Source: Salinicola halophilus
GTDB taxonomy: Bacteria; Pseudomonadota; Gammaproteobacteria; Pseudomonadales; Halomonadaceae
Length of the DNA: 64,000 nucleotides
Direction of reading: 5' to 3'
NCBI RefSeq assembly: GCF_003206155.1
Contig: NZ_PZJV01000003.1
Location: forward strand, 72,650 to 136,649
Shown here one piece after another: positions 24,131-33,619 of the stretch (its first letter is position 1; each line of letters opens with the position of its first letter). The notes under the pieces are model-generated. The model saw only the letters and a list, made by a program, of their open reading frames with translations. It was not told where the DNA came from and searched no databases. The position numbers and the translations under genes are program-made.

Positions 24131-25582
24131 TCAGGGCGTCGGCAAGAAGAGCGGCATCAAGAAGTAGACGAACAGGGTGATGACGATGGCGCTCACCACG
24201 TTCATCGCGATGCCGGCCTGTGCCATCTGGCGGATCGAGATGCGACCGCTGGAGAAGACCGCGGCGTTGGGCGGCGTGGAGATCGGCAGCATGAAGGCGC
24301 AGGTGGTCGCCAGCGCCACGCCCACCATCAGCCCCAGGGGGTTGCCGGTGGTGATCGCGCCGGCAAGGCCCGCGGTGATCGGCAGCGCCATGTTCGCGGT
24401 GGCGGTATTGGAGATGATCTCGGTGAGAAAGAGCATCAGCACGACCATGATCAGCAAAAGCCAGAAGTAGCCGATACCGTCGAGACCCTCGAGCTGCAGG
24501 CTGATCCAGCCGGTGAGATCGCTCGCGCTGAAGGCTGCCGCCAGGGCCATGCCGCCGCCCCAGAGAATGAACAGCCCCCAGGGCAGATCGCGCATGTCTT
24601 CCCACACCAGCAGGGCGCGCTTCTCGCGACTCGCCGGCACGATGAACAGTGAGATCGCGGCGACCACCGCGATAATGGTGTCGTTGAGCGGCAGATCGAA
24701 GAACGGCGCCAGCCAGCCGCGCAGCGCCCAGGCGGCGGCGGTGAGCCCGAAGATCACCAGTACGCGCTTCTCCTCCGGCTTCATTGGCCCCAGCGCCGCG
24801 AGTTCCTCGGCGACGAAGTTCACCTCGAGACGCTCGTTGGGCACCTTGGCGTAGATCTGGGTCAGGTAGACATAGAGCACCACCAGCAGGGCGAGCGACA
24901 GCGGCAGGGCGAAGATCATCCACTGCAGAAAGCTGATCTGGATATCGAAAAACTGCGGGATCATCGCCACCACGATGCCGTTGGGCACCGAGCCGATGAT
25001 GGTCGCGAGCCCCCCGATGGAGGCGGAGTAGGCAACGGTGAGTAGCAGCACGCGGGCGAAGCCGTCGCGCTGGCCGGCGTCGAACTGATCGCGCTCGTCG
25101 AGTTCGGCGATCAGGGCCACCGCGATCGGCAGCATCATCAGCGCGGTGGCGGCGTTGGAGATCCACATCGACAGGAAGCCCGAGGCGATCATCACGCCGA
25201 GCACGATGCTGCGAAGGCTGTTGCCGATGCGACTGACGATGGAGAGCGCGATGCGACGGTGCAGGTTCCAGCGTTCGATGGCGATCGCCAGAATGAAACC
25301 GCCCATGTACATGTAGATGACCGGGTTGGCGTAGCCCACCGCGGCTTCGTCGAGCGGCATGACGTCGGTCAGCGGGAGCAGGACCATCGGCAGGAATGCC
25401 GTCACCGGAATCGGCACCGGCTCGGTCACCCACCACACCGCCATCCAGGCGGTCAGCGCGAGCACCGTGCGCGGCGCCGGGTCGATCAGCGACTCGGGCA
25501 TCGCGACCTGAATCAGTGCAAACAGAACCGGCCCCGCCAGCAGCGTTACCCCGTGTTTCCATCCCATCGCGGCTAGCGACAT
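24131..25582 (-). CDS. SLC13/DASS-family anion:sodium symporter
   Basis: A 483-residue transporter with about 11-12 hydrophobic segments. It carries DASS features: an N-terminal WWVTEPVPIPVTAFLPMVLLPL, a first Ser-Asn-Thr-like region near MYMGGFILAIAIERWNLHRRIAL, and a late LPISTPPNAAVFSSGRI (the SNT-type substrate motif in the second half). Substrates in the family are C4-dicarboxylates, citrate or sulphate. The frame is open 78 codons further upstream, but ATG 25582 with GGGGAG upstream starts just before the first helix. It stands alone and is followed by a hairpin. Confidence 0.87.
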   Translation of the reverse strand: MSLAAMGWKHGVTLLAGPVLFALIQVAMPESLIDPAPRTVLALTAWMAVWWVTEPVPIPVTAFLPMVLLPLTDVMPLDEAAVGYANPVIYMYMGGFILAIAIERWNLHRRIALSIVSRIGNSLRSIVLGVMIASGFLSMWISNAATALMMLPIAVALIAELDERDQFDAGQRDGFARVLLLTVAYSASIGGLATIIGSVPNGIVVAMIPQFFDIQISFLQWMIFALPLSLALLVVLYVYLTQIYAKVPNERLEVNFVAEELAALGPMKPEEKRVLVIFGLTAAAWALRGWLAPFFDLPLNDTIIAVVAAISLFIVPASREKRALLVWEDMRDLPWGLFILWGGGMALAAAFSASDLTGWISLQLEGLDGIGYFWLLLIMVVLMLFLTEIISNTATANMALPITAGLAGAITTGNPLGLMVGVALATTCAFMLPISTPPNAAVFSSGRISIRQMAQAGIAMNVVSAIVITLFVYFLMPLFLPTP

Positions 25583-25814
25583 CCTCAAAACTCCCCGACT
25601 GTTGTGGTCTCGCCCTCCGACGACGCCGAAGGTGCCCGGGCCGCGAAGCGAGGCGTTTCGTGCGGTGAGGCGATGCGTCTCTAAAGGCGGAGCGCCGCGT
25701 TTCGCGGGGGAATCGATGCTAGCACTTTGGTCTATAAGACGTTTGTCGCTTCCCTTGCGACTTTGGTCTAACTCGAGGCGTCGTGTCGTTGTCCTGGGGC
25801 GACGGGAGCGCTGC

Positions 25815-27251
25815 ATGCACTACGCTCAAACAATGACTCCGTTCCCGCCTTTCTCGTTGCAGGATCGTCAGTGCCGTCGAGGCCGCTGGCGTCTCATCGC
25901 GTGGGTGTGCCTGCTGGCGCTCGGTCTCGTCTGGTCGTTGGCGGGGCTGAGCCAGTCCCCGGCCGAGAGAGTCTCGATTCTCACGCTCGACGACAGCCTC
26001 AACCCGGCAACGCGGGACTACCTCGAGCGCGGCATTCACGACGCCGAGGCGAGCGGGGCGGCGCTGGTGATCATCGAAGTCGACACCCCGGGCGGTCAGG
26101 TCGAATCTCTCAGACGTCTGGCGCAGACGATTCTGGCCGCCGAGGTGCCAGTGGTGAGCTACGTCACCCCGAGCGGGGCGCGGGCGGCGAGTGCCGGTAC
26201 CTATCTGCTCTATGCAAGCCACGTGGCGGCGATGACGCCGGGGACGCACCTGGGCTCGGCGACGCCGGTGGTGCTGGGCGAGCAGGGCGGCGGCAGCGGC
26301 GGTAGCGACGACGAGAACACGCAGGGCGAACGCCCGGCGGGCGGCGAGAGCGACGACATGCGCCGCAAGCGCATCGAGGATGCGGTGGCGATGATTCGCG
26401 GCTACGCCGAGCGCAACGGCCGCAACGCGGAGTGGGCCGAGCGGGCGGTGCGCGAGGCGGCCAACCTGAGCGCCGAGGAGGCGCTGTCGCGCAGCGTCAT
26501 CGACGTGGTCGCCACCGATATCGACGATCTGCTGGCCCAGCTCGACGGCCGCGAGGTGACCCTTGCCGACGGCGAGCGCGAGCTTGCGACGACGGACCTC
26601 GAACCGATCCGCGAGGCACCGGGCTGGCGCACGACGCTGCTGTCGCTGATCGCCAACCCGACCGTCGCCTACGGCCTGCTGCTGCTCGGTTTCTACGGTC
26701 TGGTGTTCGAACTCGCCAGCCCCGGCACGCTGGTGCCCGGCGTGGTGGGCGGCATCAGTCTGGTGCTGGGGCTCTTTGCCTTCCAGGTGCTGTCGCTCGA
26801 TCTCGCCGGTCTCGGTCTCGTCCTGCTGGGGCTTGCGATGATCGTCGGCGAGGCGTTCATTCCCAGCTTCGGCGCGCTGGGGGCGGGCGGTATCGCGGCG
26901 TTCTCGATCGGCTCGGTGATGCTGATGGACGGCGCCAACAGCGCATTCGCCTGGCCGTTGATCGGCGGCACGGCGGCGATCGCGGCGGGGTTTCTGCTCT
27001 GGGGCGTGCTGCGCGTCTATCAGATGCGTCGGCGCCTGCCGCAGACCGGCCGCGAGGAGATGATCGGGGCGCGGGCCGTGGCGCTGGGGGATTTCGCCGG
27101 CGGCCGCGGCAAGGTGCAGCTCCACGGCGAGCGCTGGCAGGCGCGCAGCGAAACGCCGGTCGCCCGCGGCGACGTACTGCAAGTGGTGGCCCTCGACGGC
27201 CTGGTGGTGACGGTGTCGCCGCCGGAGGTGGCCGGCACGCCGGAGCGCTGA
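25815..27251 (+). CDS. NfeD-family protein with ClpP-class protease domain
   Basis: A 478-residue membrane protein. After a signal-anchor (WRLIAWVCLLALGLVWSLAG) comes a ClpP-class Ser protease domain: DTPGGQVESLR, catalytic Ser in ARAASAGTYLL, and a likely Lys among the RRKRIEDA residues after a Gly/Glu-rich insertion. Four or five hydrophobic segments follow, then a C-terminal OB-fold NfeD domain (GEEMIGARAVALGDF-like, ERWQARS). This is the long NfeD1b form, usually paired with a stomatin/slipin gene, as here (27354). ATG 25815 follows GGGAG; the upstream frame is non-homologous. Confidence 0.87.
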   Translation: MHYAQTMTPFPPFSLQDRQCRRGRWRLIAWVCLLALGLVWSLAGLSQSPAERVSILTLDDSLNPATRDYLERGIHDAEASGAALVIIEVDTPGGQVESLRRLAQTILAAEVPVVSYVTPSGARAASAGTYLLYASHVAAMTPGTHLGSATPVVLGEQGGGSGGSDDENTQGERPAGGESDDMRRKRIEDAVAMIRGYAERNGRNAEWAERAVREAANLSAEEALSRSVIDVVATDIDDLLAQLDGREVTLADGERELATTDLEPIREAPGWRTTLLSLIANPTVAYGLLLLGFYGLVFELASPGTLVPGVVGGISLVLGLFAFQVLSLDLAGLGLVLLGLAMIVGEAFIPSFGALGAGGIAAFSIGSVMLMDGANSAFAWPLIGGTAAIAAGFLLWGVLRVYQMRRRLPQTGREEMIGARAVALGDFAGGRGKVQLHGERWQARSETPVARGDVLQVVALDGLVVTVSPPEVAGTPER

Positions 27252-27353
27252 GTCGGATCGCCTCTCGGCGCAGTCGTTCAGCGACACCGTGGCCGACCAT
27301 TGGATACGTAGAAATACCCACAATATGCAGGCACAACCCTAAGAGGAGCGCTC

Positions 27354-28148
27354 ATGTTCGCCTATCTCGTCCCCGTGGTGCTGCTGGTACTGCTGCTTTT
27401 TGCCTCGGTTCGGATCCTGCCGGAGTACCGCCGCGGCGTGGTGTTCTTTCTCGGTCGTTTCCAGGGGGTGAAGGGCCCCGGGCTGTTCTTTCTGATTCCG
27501 GTGGTACAGAAGATGGAGGTGGTCGATCTTCGCGTGATCACCATGGACGTGCCGGAGCAGGACGTGATCTCTCAGGACAACGTCACCGTGCGGGTCAACG
27601 CGGTGCTCTACTTTCGCGTCGTCGACCCGGAGCGGGCGATCATCCAGGTCGAGAACTTCGTCAACGCCACCAGTCAGCTCGCCCAGACCACGCTGCGTTC
27701 GGTACTGGGCAAGCACGATCTCGACGAGATGCTCTCCGAGCGTGACAAGCTCAATGACGATATCCAGGAGATCATCGACGCCCAGACCGAGGCGTGGGGT
27801 ATCAAGGTGGCCAACGTCGAGATCAAGCACGTCGATCTGGACGAGAGCATGATCCGCGCCATCGCCCGGCAGGCGGAGGCCGAGCGCGAGCGTCGCGCCA
27901 AGGTGATCCATGCCCAGGGCGAACAGCAGGCCGCGGAGAAGCTGGTCGAGGCGGCCAACATCATGTCGCAGAATCCGGCGGCGCTGCAGCTTCGCTACCT
28001 GCAGACCATGAGCGACATGAGCAACAAGAACGCCTCCACCATCGTCTTCCCGCTACCCATGGACATCATGGAAGCGTTCAAGGCGATGCGCGGCTTCGGC
28101 GGTGGCACGGGAGCGGCGCCCGAGAGTCGCGATACCTCGCCGGACTGA
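27354..28148 (+). CDS. Slipin (SPFH/stomatin-family protein)
   Basis: This 264-residue protein has an N-terminal membrane segment ([15 protein letters not shown]), an SPFH domain ([46 protein letters not shown]), and a coiled-coil, Ala/Glu-rich tail ([14 protein letters not shown]). Members oligomerise in membrane microdomains. The partner NfeD protease is encoded 102 bases upstream; archaeal NfeD homologues cleave stomatin C-terminal tails. AAGAGGAGC precedes the ATG. Confidence 0.92.
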   Translation: MFAYLVPVVLLVLLLFASVRILPEYRRGVVFFLGRFQGVKGPGLFFLIPVVQKMEVVDLRVITMDVPEQDVISQDNVTVRVNAVLYFRVVDPERAIIQVENFVNATSQLAQTTLRSVLGKHDLDEMLSERDKLNDDIQEIIDAQTEAWGIKVANVEIKHVDLDESMIRAIARQAEAERERRAKVIHAQGEQQAAEKLVEAANIMSQNPAALQLRYLQTMSDMSNKNASTIVFPLPMDIMEAFKAMRGFGGGTGAAPESRDTSPD

Positions 28149-28240
28149 GCGGACGCCGGACACGGAGGGTCGGCGAGGCGCAGACCTCGCCGCGCCGACA
28201 CGCTATTCTCGGGGTTTTCAGCCGCCCATCGGAGCTCTGC

Positions 28241-28951
28241 GTGACCCTCGACGATCAACCCTCTCCGGCGTCCCGGACGCCGCAAACGCTCGCCATCTTC
28301 GATCTCGACGACACCCTGCTCGACGGCGACTGCACCCACCTCTGGCTCGAATGGGTGATCGCGTGCGGCTGGGTCGACGACGGCGAGGCGCTACTCGCCC
28401 GCATGCGCGACCACGACCGTCAGTATCACGCCGGCACCCTCGATATGACCGACCACCTGCGCTTTTCGCTCGCACCGCTCGTCGGCCGCCACCGCGACGC
28501 GGTGCGCGAGCAGGTGGACGCCTTCGTCGCGAGTGCGGTGGCGCCGCGGTTGATGGCGCCCGGCGTCGAGCGACTGCGCCAGCACGCCCGCGACGGCCAC
28601 GCGACGCTTGTGATCTCGGCGTCGATGTATCATCTGGTCGAGCCGATCGCCCGCTTCGTCGGTGCGGACGATGCGCTGGCCACCCGGCCGGCGTTCGACT
28701 CGGCAGGGCGCTTCACCGGGGAGCCCACCGGCATCCAGACCTACCAGCGCGGCAAGCTCGACGCCTTTGCCGAATGGCTCGCGAGTCACGAGACCGGTTT
28801 CGCCGACGGCTGGGAGACCTGGGGTTACAGCGACTCCTTCAATGACCTGCCGCTGCTCGAGTTCGTCGATCACCCTCACGCCACGCAGCCCGACGCGCGC
28901 CTGCGCGAGACGGCCGAGGCCCGCGGCTGGCCGGTGCTGCAGTGGCGCTGA
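28241..28951 (+). CDS. HAD-IB family phosphatase (SerB-like)
   Basis: A 236-residue HAD phosphatase with motif I IFDLDDTLLDGD, motif II Ser in VISASM, motif III Lys in QRGKLDAF, and motif IV GYSDSFNDLPLLE. This is subfamily IB, related to phosphoserine phosphatase and to bacterial histidinol- or lysophospho-phosphatases. GTG 28241 follows CGGAG. It may continue the nfeD-slipin transcript (92-base gap). Substrate unknown. Confidence 0.88.
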   Translation: MTLDDQPSPASRTPQTLAIFDLDDTLLDGDCTHLWLEWVIACGWVDDGEALLARMRDHDRQYHAGTLDMTDHLRFSLAPLVGRHRDAVREQVDAFVASAVAPRLMAPGVERLRQHARDGHATLVISASMYHLVEPIARFVGADDALATRPAFDSAGRFTGEPTGIQTYQRGKLDAFAEWLASHETGFADGWETWGYSDSFNDLPLLEFVDHPHATQPDARLRETAEARGWPVLQWR

Positions 28952-29021
28952 CCCGCGGCGCGCGACATCGGCCGATCGGGCCGATTGAGAGAAGCGATCA
29001 GCGGCATCGTTGCGCCTAAAG

Positions 29022-29053
29022 TAACTGAGGTATATTTTATCAACCTCGGTTTA
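29022..29053. promoter_or_regulatory. Candidate MntR operator upstream of mntH
   Basis: An imperfect inverted repeat, TAACTGAGGT (from 29022) and ACCTCGGTTTA (to 29053), surrounds an A/T-rich core TATATTTTATC. It is about 80 bases upstream of the mntH start, in the only markedly A/T-rich part of this gap, where a promoter would be expected. A DtxR-type regulator, mntR, is encoded downstream. Confidence 0.5.
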
Positions 29054-29132
29054 TTTGGGTGGCCGGGAGGGAGGTGCGTCATCGTTCACGGCGCCTTCGT
29101 CCCGGCCCGGTATCGCGTCTGGAGAGGTCCCG

Positions 29133-30410
29133 GTGTCCGACACGCTAGTTGATTCTGCAGCTCACGAGGGGGCGGGGACGTACCCGGGACGTCGTCGCTC
29201 CTTCGTATCGCGCTTTCTACCGTTCTTCGGCCCGGCCATGATCGCCGCGGTCGCGTATATCGATCCCGGCAACTTCGCCACCAACATCGAGGCCGGGTCG
29301 CGCTACGGCTACACGCTGCTGTGGGTCGTGCTCTGGGCCAACCTGATGGCGATGCTGATCCAGACGCTCTCCGTGCGTCTGGGGCTCGCCACCGGGCGCA
29401 ATCTGGCGGAGATGATTCGCGAGCGCTATCCGCGCCCGGTGGTGTGGTTCTACTGGGTGCAGGCGGAGCTGGTGGCGATCGCCACCGACCTGGCCGAATT
29501 CCTGGGGGCGGCGCTGGCGTTCAATCTGCTCTTCGGACTCACGATGCTGGAAGGCGCGCTGCTCACCGGTGCGATCACTTACGCGGCGCTCGCGATGCAG
29601 CGCTACGGCTTTCGGCTGCTGGAAGTGATCATCGGCAGCATGCTGATGGCGGTGGCGGCGGGTTTCGTTGCCCAGATCGTGATGGGTCGCCCCGACGCCG
29701 CGCCGGCGCTCGAAGGGCTGTTGCTGCCGCAGTTCCCCGACGGCTACGCCGTCTTTCTCGCCGCCGGCATCCTGGGGGCGACGGTGATGCCCCATGTCAT
29801 CTATCTGCACTCGTCGCTGTCGCAGCGGCGCATCCCGACCCGCACCGATGCCGAGCGCAAGCGGGCGATGCGCTACTACCGCTGGGACGTGATCATCGGC
29901 ATGGGTATCGCCGGCATCATCAATCTCTCGATGCTGGCGCTGGCGGCCGCGGTGTTCTTCGACAGCGGCCGCACCGGCGTGGCATCGATCGAGCAAAGCT
30001 ATCGGCTTCTCGCGCCGCTGATGGATCGTGGACTCGCCAGTACGCTGTTCGGCATCACGCTGTTGCTGGCGGGGCTGTCGTCGTCGATCGTCGGCACCCT
30101 GGCCGGCCAGGTGGTGATGCAGGGCTTCGTCGGCTTCACCATTCCGATCTGGCTGCGACGACTGCTGACCATGGCGCCGGCGATCGCGGTGATCATGCTG
30201 GGCCTGCCCGAACAGCAGGTACTGGTCGCAAGCCAGGTGGTGCTTAGCTTCGGCATTCCCTTCGCCCTGATCCCGCTGATTCAGTTCACCGCGAAGCATC
30301 AGCTCATGGGCAATCTGGTCAATCGTCGCTGGGTGACGGCGCTCGGCTGTGTGGCCGCGGGCATCATCATCTTGCTGAATGGTTATGTGTTGGCCTTCGA
30401 GTTGCTGTAG
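29133..30410 (+). CDS. mntH: Nramp-family manganese transporter
   Basis: A 425-residue Nramp protein with 11 hydrophobic helices. The metal-binding first helix reads AVAYIDPGNFATNIEAG (DPGN motif) and helix six contains ATVMPHVIYLHS (MPH motif), both diagnostic of proton-coupled Mn(II) uptake. GTG 29133 follows GGAGAGG; the open frame upstream lacks homology. mntR follows 130 bases downstream on the same strand, giving a feedback pair. Confidence 0.93.
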   Translation: MSDTLVDSAAHEGAGTYPGRRRSFVSRFLPFFGPAMIAAVAYIDPGNFATNIEAGSRYGYTLLWVVLWANLMAMLIQTLSVRLGLATGRNLAEMIRERYPRPVVWFYWVQAELVAIATDLAEFLGAALAFNLLFGLTMLEGALLTGAITYAALAMQRYGFRLLEVIIGSMLMAVAAGFVAQIVMGRPDAAPALEGLLLPQFPDGYAVFLAAGILGATVMPHVIYLHSSLSQRRIPTRTDAERKRAMRYYRWDVIIGMGIAGIINLSMLALAAAVFFDSGRTGVASIEQSYRLLAPLMDRGLASTLFGITLLLAGLSSSIVGTLAGQVVMQGFVGFTIPIWLRRLLTMAPAIAVIMLGLPEQQVLVASQVVLSFGIPFALIPLIQFTAKHQLMGNLVNRRWVTALGCVAAGIIILLNGYVLAFELL

Positions 30411-30540
30411 GCTCTGCGTGTCCCCGGCGGCGTCGCAAACCGCGTTGTCTTGAACGTACGGCACCGCCGCGATCCGCATTGCCGCCTGGGACGCAGTATC
30501 TCACTTCATTTCCCCCGAGACAGTCGTCGACGAGAGCGCC

Positions 30541-30957
30541 ATGACAGCACCCCCGCGTTACGCCCGCTTCGAACGGACGCGGCTCGACCACCAGCAGGAG
30601 CTGGTCGAGGACTACGTGGAAGAGATCGCGCAGCTGCATCGCGATCACGGTGAGGCCCGGGCGAGTGACCTCGCCGAACGCTTCGGCGTGAGCGCCGCGG
30701 CGGTCTCCAAGGTGATCACGCGCTTGAAGCGCGACGGTCTTGCCGAAGCGCGCCCCTATCGCGGCGTGTTTCTCACCGATCAGGGGCGCGAACTGGCCGC
30801 CAAGGTCGAAGCGCGCCATCAGCTCGTGCTCTCCACGCTGCTCGCCCTCGGGGTGCCGCCCAACGTGGCCGAAGCCGACTCCGAAGGCATCGAGCACCAC
30901 TGCAGCGACGCCACCGTCGAAGCGATGAAGCGGTTTTTGGAAACCCCCCGCTCCTGA
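30541..30957 (+). CDS. mntR: Manganese-responsive DtxR-family regulator
   Basis: A 138-residue MntR. The HTH is ARASDLAERFGVSAAAVSKVITRLKRDGL (about residues 41-69) with the wing PYRGVFLTDQGRELA. The metal-binding and dimerisation region includes the Glu-rich start (QQELVEDYVEEI), RHQLVLSTLLALGV and DSEGIEHHCSD, where E, H and H ligands are expected. It represses mntH when Mn(II) is plentiful. Starts with ATG 30541. Confidence 0.92.
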   Translation: MTAPPRYARFERTRLDHQQELVEDYVEEIAQLHRDHGEARASDLAERFGVSAAAVSKVITRLKRDGLAEARPYRGVFLTDQGRELAAKVEARHQLVLSTLLALGVPPNVAEADSEGIEHHCSDATVEAMKRFLETPRS

Positions 30958-30972
30958 GGCTTTTCGACTCAC

Positions 30973-32118
30973 GTGAATGCTGCGTTTTTCTCCCCTCGTT
31001 CCCGCAATACCGTCGCGTGTTCACGCGGTCTCGTGCGCCGCTCGCTGTTGGCATCCTTACTGGCACTGACGGTGGTCGTCCCCTTCGACGCGCGAGCCGA
31101 CGATGGCGATCGCGTGCTACGCCAATCGATCGAGGCGTTGGATCGTGAGCCCACCGGTGACGCCGAGAACGATCTGGCGTCGGCGATGATGGCGGCCTAC
31201 GACGGTCCGGCCGTTCACCGCATCGATGAGGCGATAGAGGCGGGTGAGCTCGAACCTGCCGATCTGCCCTATGCCGCGGCACGCAACTGGCAGGCGTTCC
31301 ATCGCCAGCAGCGCATCGAGACGCTGCAGGAGAGGGCGAACTGGATCGCCGGTCCTGCCGACATCACCCTCGCGGACGGCGTGACGTTCGCGCTGCCCGA
31401 CGGCTACGAGTATCTCGATGGCGGCGATTACGCCGCCATGATGGATGAGGTGGCGGCCGTCGAGCGTGACGAGTTCGATCTTCGCGAAGAGCGGCACAGC
31501 GCCAGCGGCGATAGCGGTCTGTTACGACCGGCCAGCGGTGAATGGATGGCGGCGATGTCGGTGGTCGATTCGCCGCGTATCGTCGAGGGCGACCTCGTCG
31601 CCCAGCGCGATCATCTGCTCGAGCGCTATCAGGACTATTTCGACGACGTCATGGACACGCTCGGCCTGCCGGGCGATCAGATGGTCGATCGCTTCGTCCG
31701 AAAAGAGCTGATGGGGGACGCCTGGTACGCCCGCTGGAGTTACCCGCCTGTCCTCGAGACCACGCCGGCGATGCTCTCCTGGGGCGTGACTCGCGCGCCG
31801 AAGCGCGGGCCTGACCTTGCGATCGTGATGCGTCTCGGCGCCAGTGAAGTCGTCGGCTTCAACATCAGAACGCTGATCGATTCCGCTGGGGCGATAGGCG
31901 ACGTGCAGGCGATCGCCTCCACGCTCGAGTTCCCCTCGGGGCACCGCTACGCAGAAGGGAAAGATGGCGTCTCCGCGACGGCCGTCGTCGACCCTGGGCT
32001 CAACGATAGTGACCGGGGAATCCAGAGCGCCTACCGTCGACACCTCGCCGAGGAGAAGGCGCGTCTGCACGATCTTTTCGCCCGAGTCATCCGTCCCATC
32101 GTATCGGTTCGCCGCTGA
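30973..32118 (+). CDS. Secreted protein of unknown function, possibly DUF2167-related
   Basis: The 381 residues begin with a signal peptide (RRSLLASLLALTVVVPFDARA) after a GTG start. The part from about residue 118, WIAGPADITLADGVTFALPDGYEYLDGGD, resembles the opening of DUF2167 proteins (a GPAxVxL...LPxGYxFL pattern), and GEWMAAMSVVDSPRI fits the next conserved strand. DUF2167 proteins usually end in membrane helices, which are not evident here. Function unknown. The gap to mntR is 15 bases, so it may be read through from mntR. Confidence 0.6.
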   Translation: MNAAFFSPRSRNTVACSRGLVRRSLLASLLALTVVVPFDARADDGDRVLRQSIEALDREPTGDAENDLASAMMAAYDGPAVHRIDEAIEAGELEPADLPYAAARNWQAFHRQQRIETLQERANWIAGPADITLADGVTFALPDGYEYLDGGDYAAMMDEVAAVERDEFDLREERHSASGDSGLLRPASGEWMAAMSVVDSPRIVEGDLVAQRDHLLERYQDYFDDVMDTLGLPGDQMVDRFVRKELMGDAWYARWSYPPVLETTPAMLSWGVTRAPKRGPDLAIVMRLGASEVVGFNIRTLIDSAGAIGDVQAIASTLEFPSGHRYAEGKDGVSATAVVDPGLNDSDRGIQSAYRRHLAEEKARLHDLFARVIRPIVSVRR

Positions 32119-32133
32119 GTCCAAGAGTGCCGT

Positions 32134-33459
32134 CTAGGCCTTCGTTGGCCGTCTAGCGAAGGCGCGGTAGGCACGAACGGCAATGATGATCTGAACGAGC
32201 CAGTGGATCAGCAGCGCGAGGCCTACCGCGACTGGTGCTAGGGTGAGCCAAGGCGGCGACCAGTAGTATCCCGAATCGATCAGCAGGGTTGCCGGGCGCT
32301 GTGTCGTGTCCGTCGATACCCACTGGCCGCGGCTCGTCACGTGCCCGCTGTCGGTCAGCGTCAAATCGGTCATCAGGCGTCGCCAAGGGCCTACGTTGTT
32401 CAGCGCTATGTCGTTGGGAACGTCGACGCTCGGACGCTGATCGCCTGCCTCGAAGCTCACCATTCTCACGTCGTCGATGTCGCGAATCGTCCAGGTCGAC
32501 TCACCCTGCGCCTGGCGAATCGTTTGCCACATCTGGCGCAGATCGCGGCCGAACTCGTAGTCGATCAGGTTCGCCAGCTCGGATTCCAGCGTGCGACGGT
32601 GGCTGTCTCGCAGTAGATGGTCGGGTAGCGGCTCGCCGGCGCGGGCCCGCTCGACGCTCTCCTGCCAGCCGAGATCCTGGGGCCGCAGCAGCGTCTTCAG
32701 GGTAATGCACCGATCCGGCTCGGGGCAGAGCGCATCCACCGCCGGCAGCAGTGTCTCCAGGGGCGCGATACGGTAGTCGAGCCAGACGTGGCGGGCGAAA
32801 CGGCCGTAGCGGTCACCGCCCACCGAGAGCCGAACGGCCTCGTCGTCATCGACCTTCTCGGCGACATCGTCGAGATGCGTGATCAGCACGCGCAGGGCAT
32901 CGAGCTGGCGTTCGCTCAATGTCGATGTCGCCTGGGCGCTGGGCTGACCGACTCTCGCGATGTTGCAGTTCCAGCCGACGTTGATGTCATTGGGCCCCCA
33001 GTAGTCGAGCGGTAGTGCCTCACAGTCGGCGGGGAGGCCGTCGATGACGAGTTCGTTGTGAAACGTCGGAAGGTAGCGATCGAGATCGGCGGCGGTCGAA
33101 ATCGGCACCTCTCGCTTGCCGCCGAAGGACTCGTCTAACTGCCGCGACCAGCCTTCCCAGTGGCTCATGACCGAGACGACGAGCGCAACGGCGATCGTGA
33201 CGATCACCAGTGCCAGGACCTGCGTGCGAACAGCGACACTGACGTCATGGATCGGTCGTCGTCGGAACAGAAACCACGCCGCGACATACAGACCGAGCAG
33301 CGCCACCAGTCCGATGCCGACGCCGCTTGCGTGCGACGCCGACGGCAGCCGTGCCGCGACGATGACGTTCAAGGCGACGATCGATACGACGAGGGGAAAG
33401 GCCAGCCGGTAGACGACGGGAAGCGTGGAGAAGGCAGAAGGAGAAGACGCACCTGACAT
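32134..33459 (-). CDS. Membrane protein of unknown function
   Basis: A 441-residue protein with three N-terminal hydrophobic segments (residues about 15-110), a large soluble domain (about 115-395) with Cys in DCEALP, WNCNIA and ALCPEPDRC, and a C-terminal hydrophobic segment (LTLAPVAVGLALLIHWLVQIIIAVRAY). The soluble part is probably periplasmic. I recognise no family. It is convergent with the preceding gene (15 bases) and divergent from the 33620 operon, so it may belong to the same system. Start ATG 33459 is tentative. Confidence 0.6.
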   Translation of the reverse strand: MSGASSPSAFSTLPVVYRLAFPLVVSIVALNVIVAARLPSASHASGVGIGLVALLGLYVAAWFLFRRRPIHDVSVAVRTQVLALVIVTIAVALVVSVMSHWEGWSRQLDESFGGKREVPISTAADLDRYLPTFHNELVIDGLPADCEALPLDYWGPNDINVGWNCNIARVGQPSAQATSTLSERQLDALRVLITHLDDVAEKVDDDEAVRLSVGGDRYGRFARHVWLDYRIAPLETLLPAVDALCPEPDRCITLKTLLRPQDLGWQESVERARAGEPLPDHLLRDSHRRTLESELANLIDYEFGRDLRQMWQTIRQAQGESTWTIRDIDDVRMVSFEAGDQRPSVDVPNDIALNNVGPWRRLMTDLTLTDSGHVTSRGQWVSTDTTQRPATLLIDSGYYWSPPWLTLAPVAVGLALLIHWLVQIIIAVRAYRAFARRPTKA

Positions 33460-33619
33460 GACGTGGCGTTGGCTCTTTTCGGCGTTGTTGGTTAAGGTCC
33501 GCAGCGGTCCCCGATCGTGCAAACAGAATATACGTTGAGTTCGGCATCTATCGGGCCGCCGCCGCGGGACTGGCGCGAAGCGAGTCTATTTCAGCCAAGA
33601 GCAGAGGGAAACACTGCCG

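Noticed and set aside
28968..28988. ATCGGCCGATCGGGCCGAT inverted sequence after the HAD phosphatase
   Set aside because: The arms overlap and are palindromic GC-rich sequence without a defined loop or T-run; not separable from chance.
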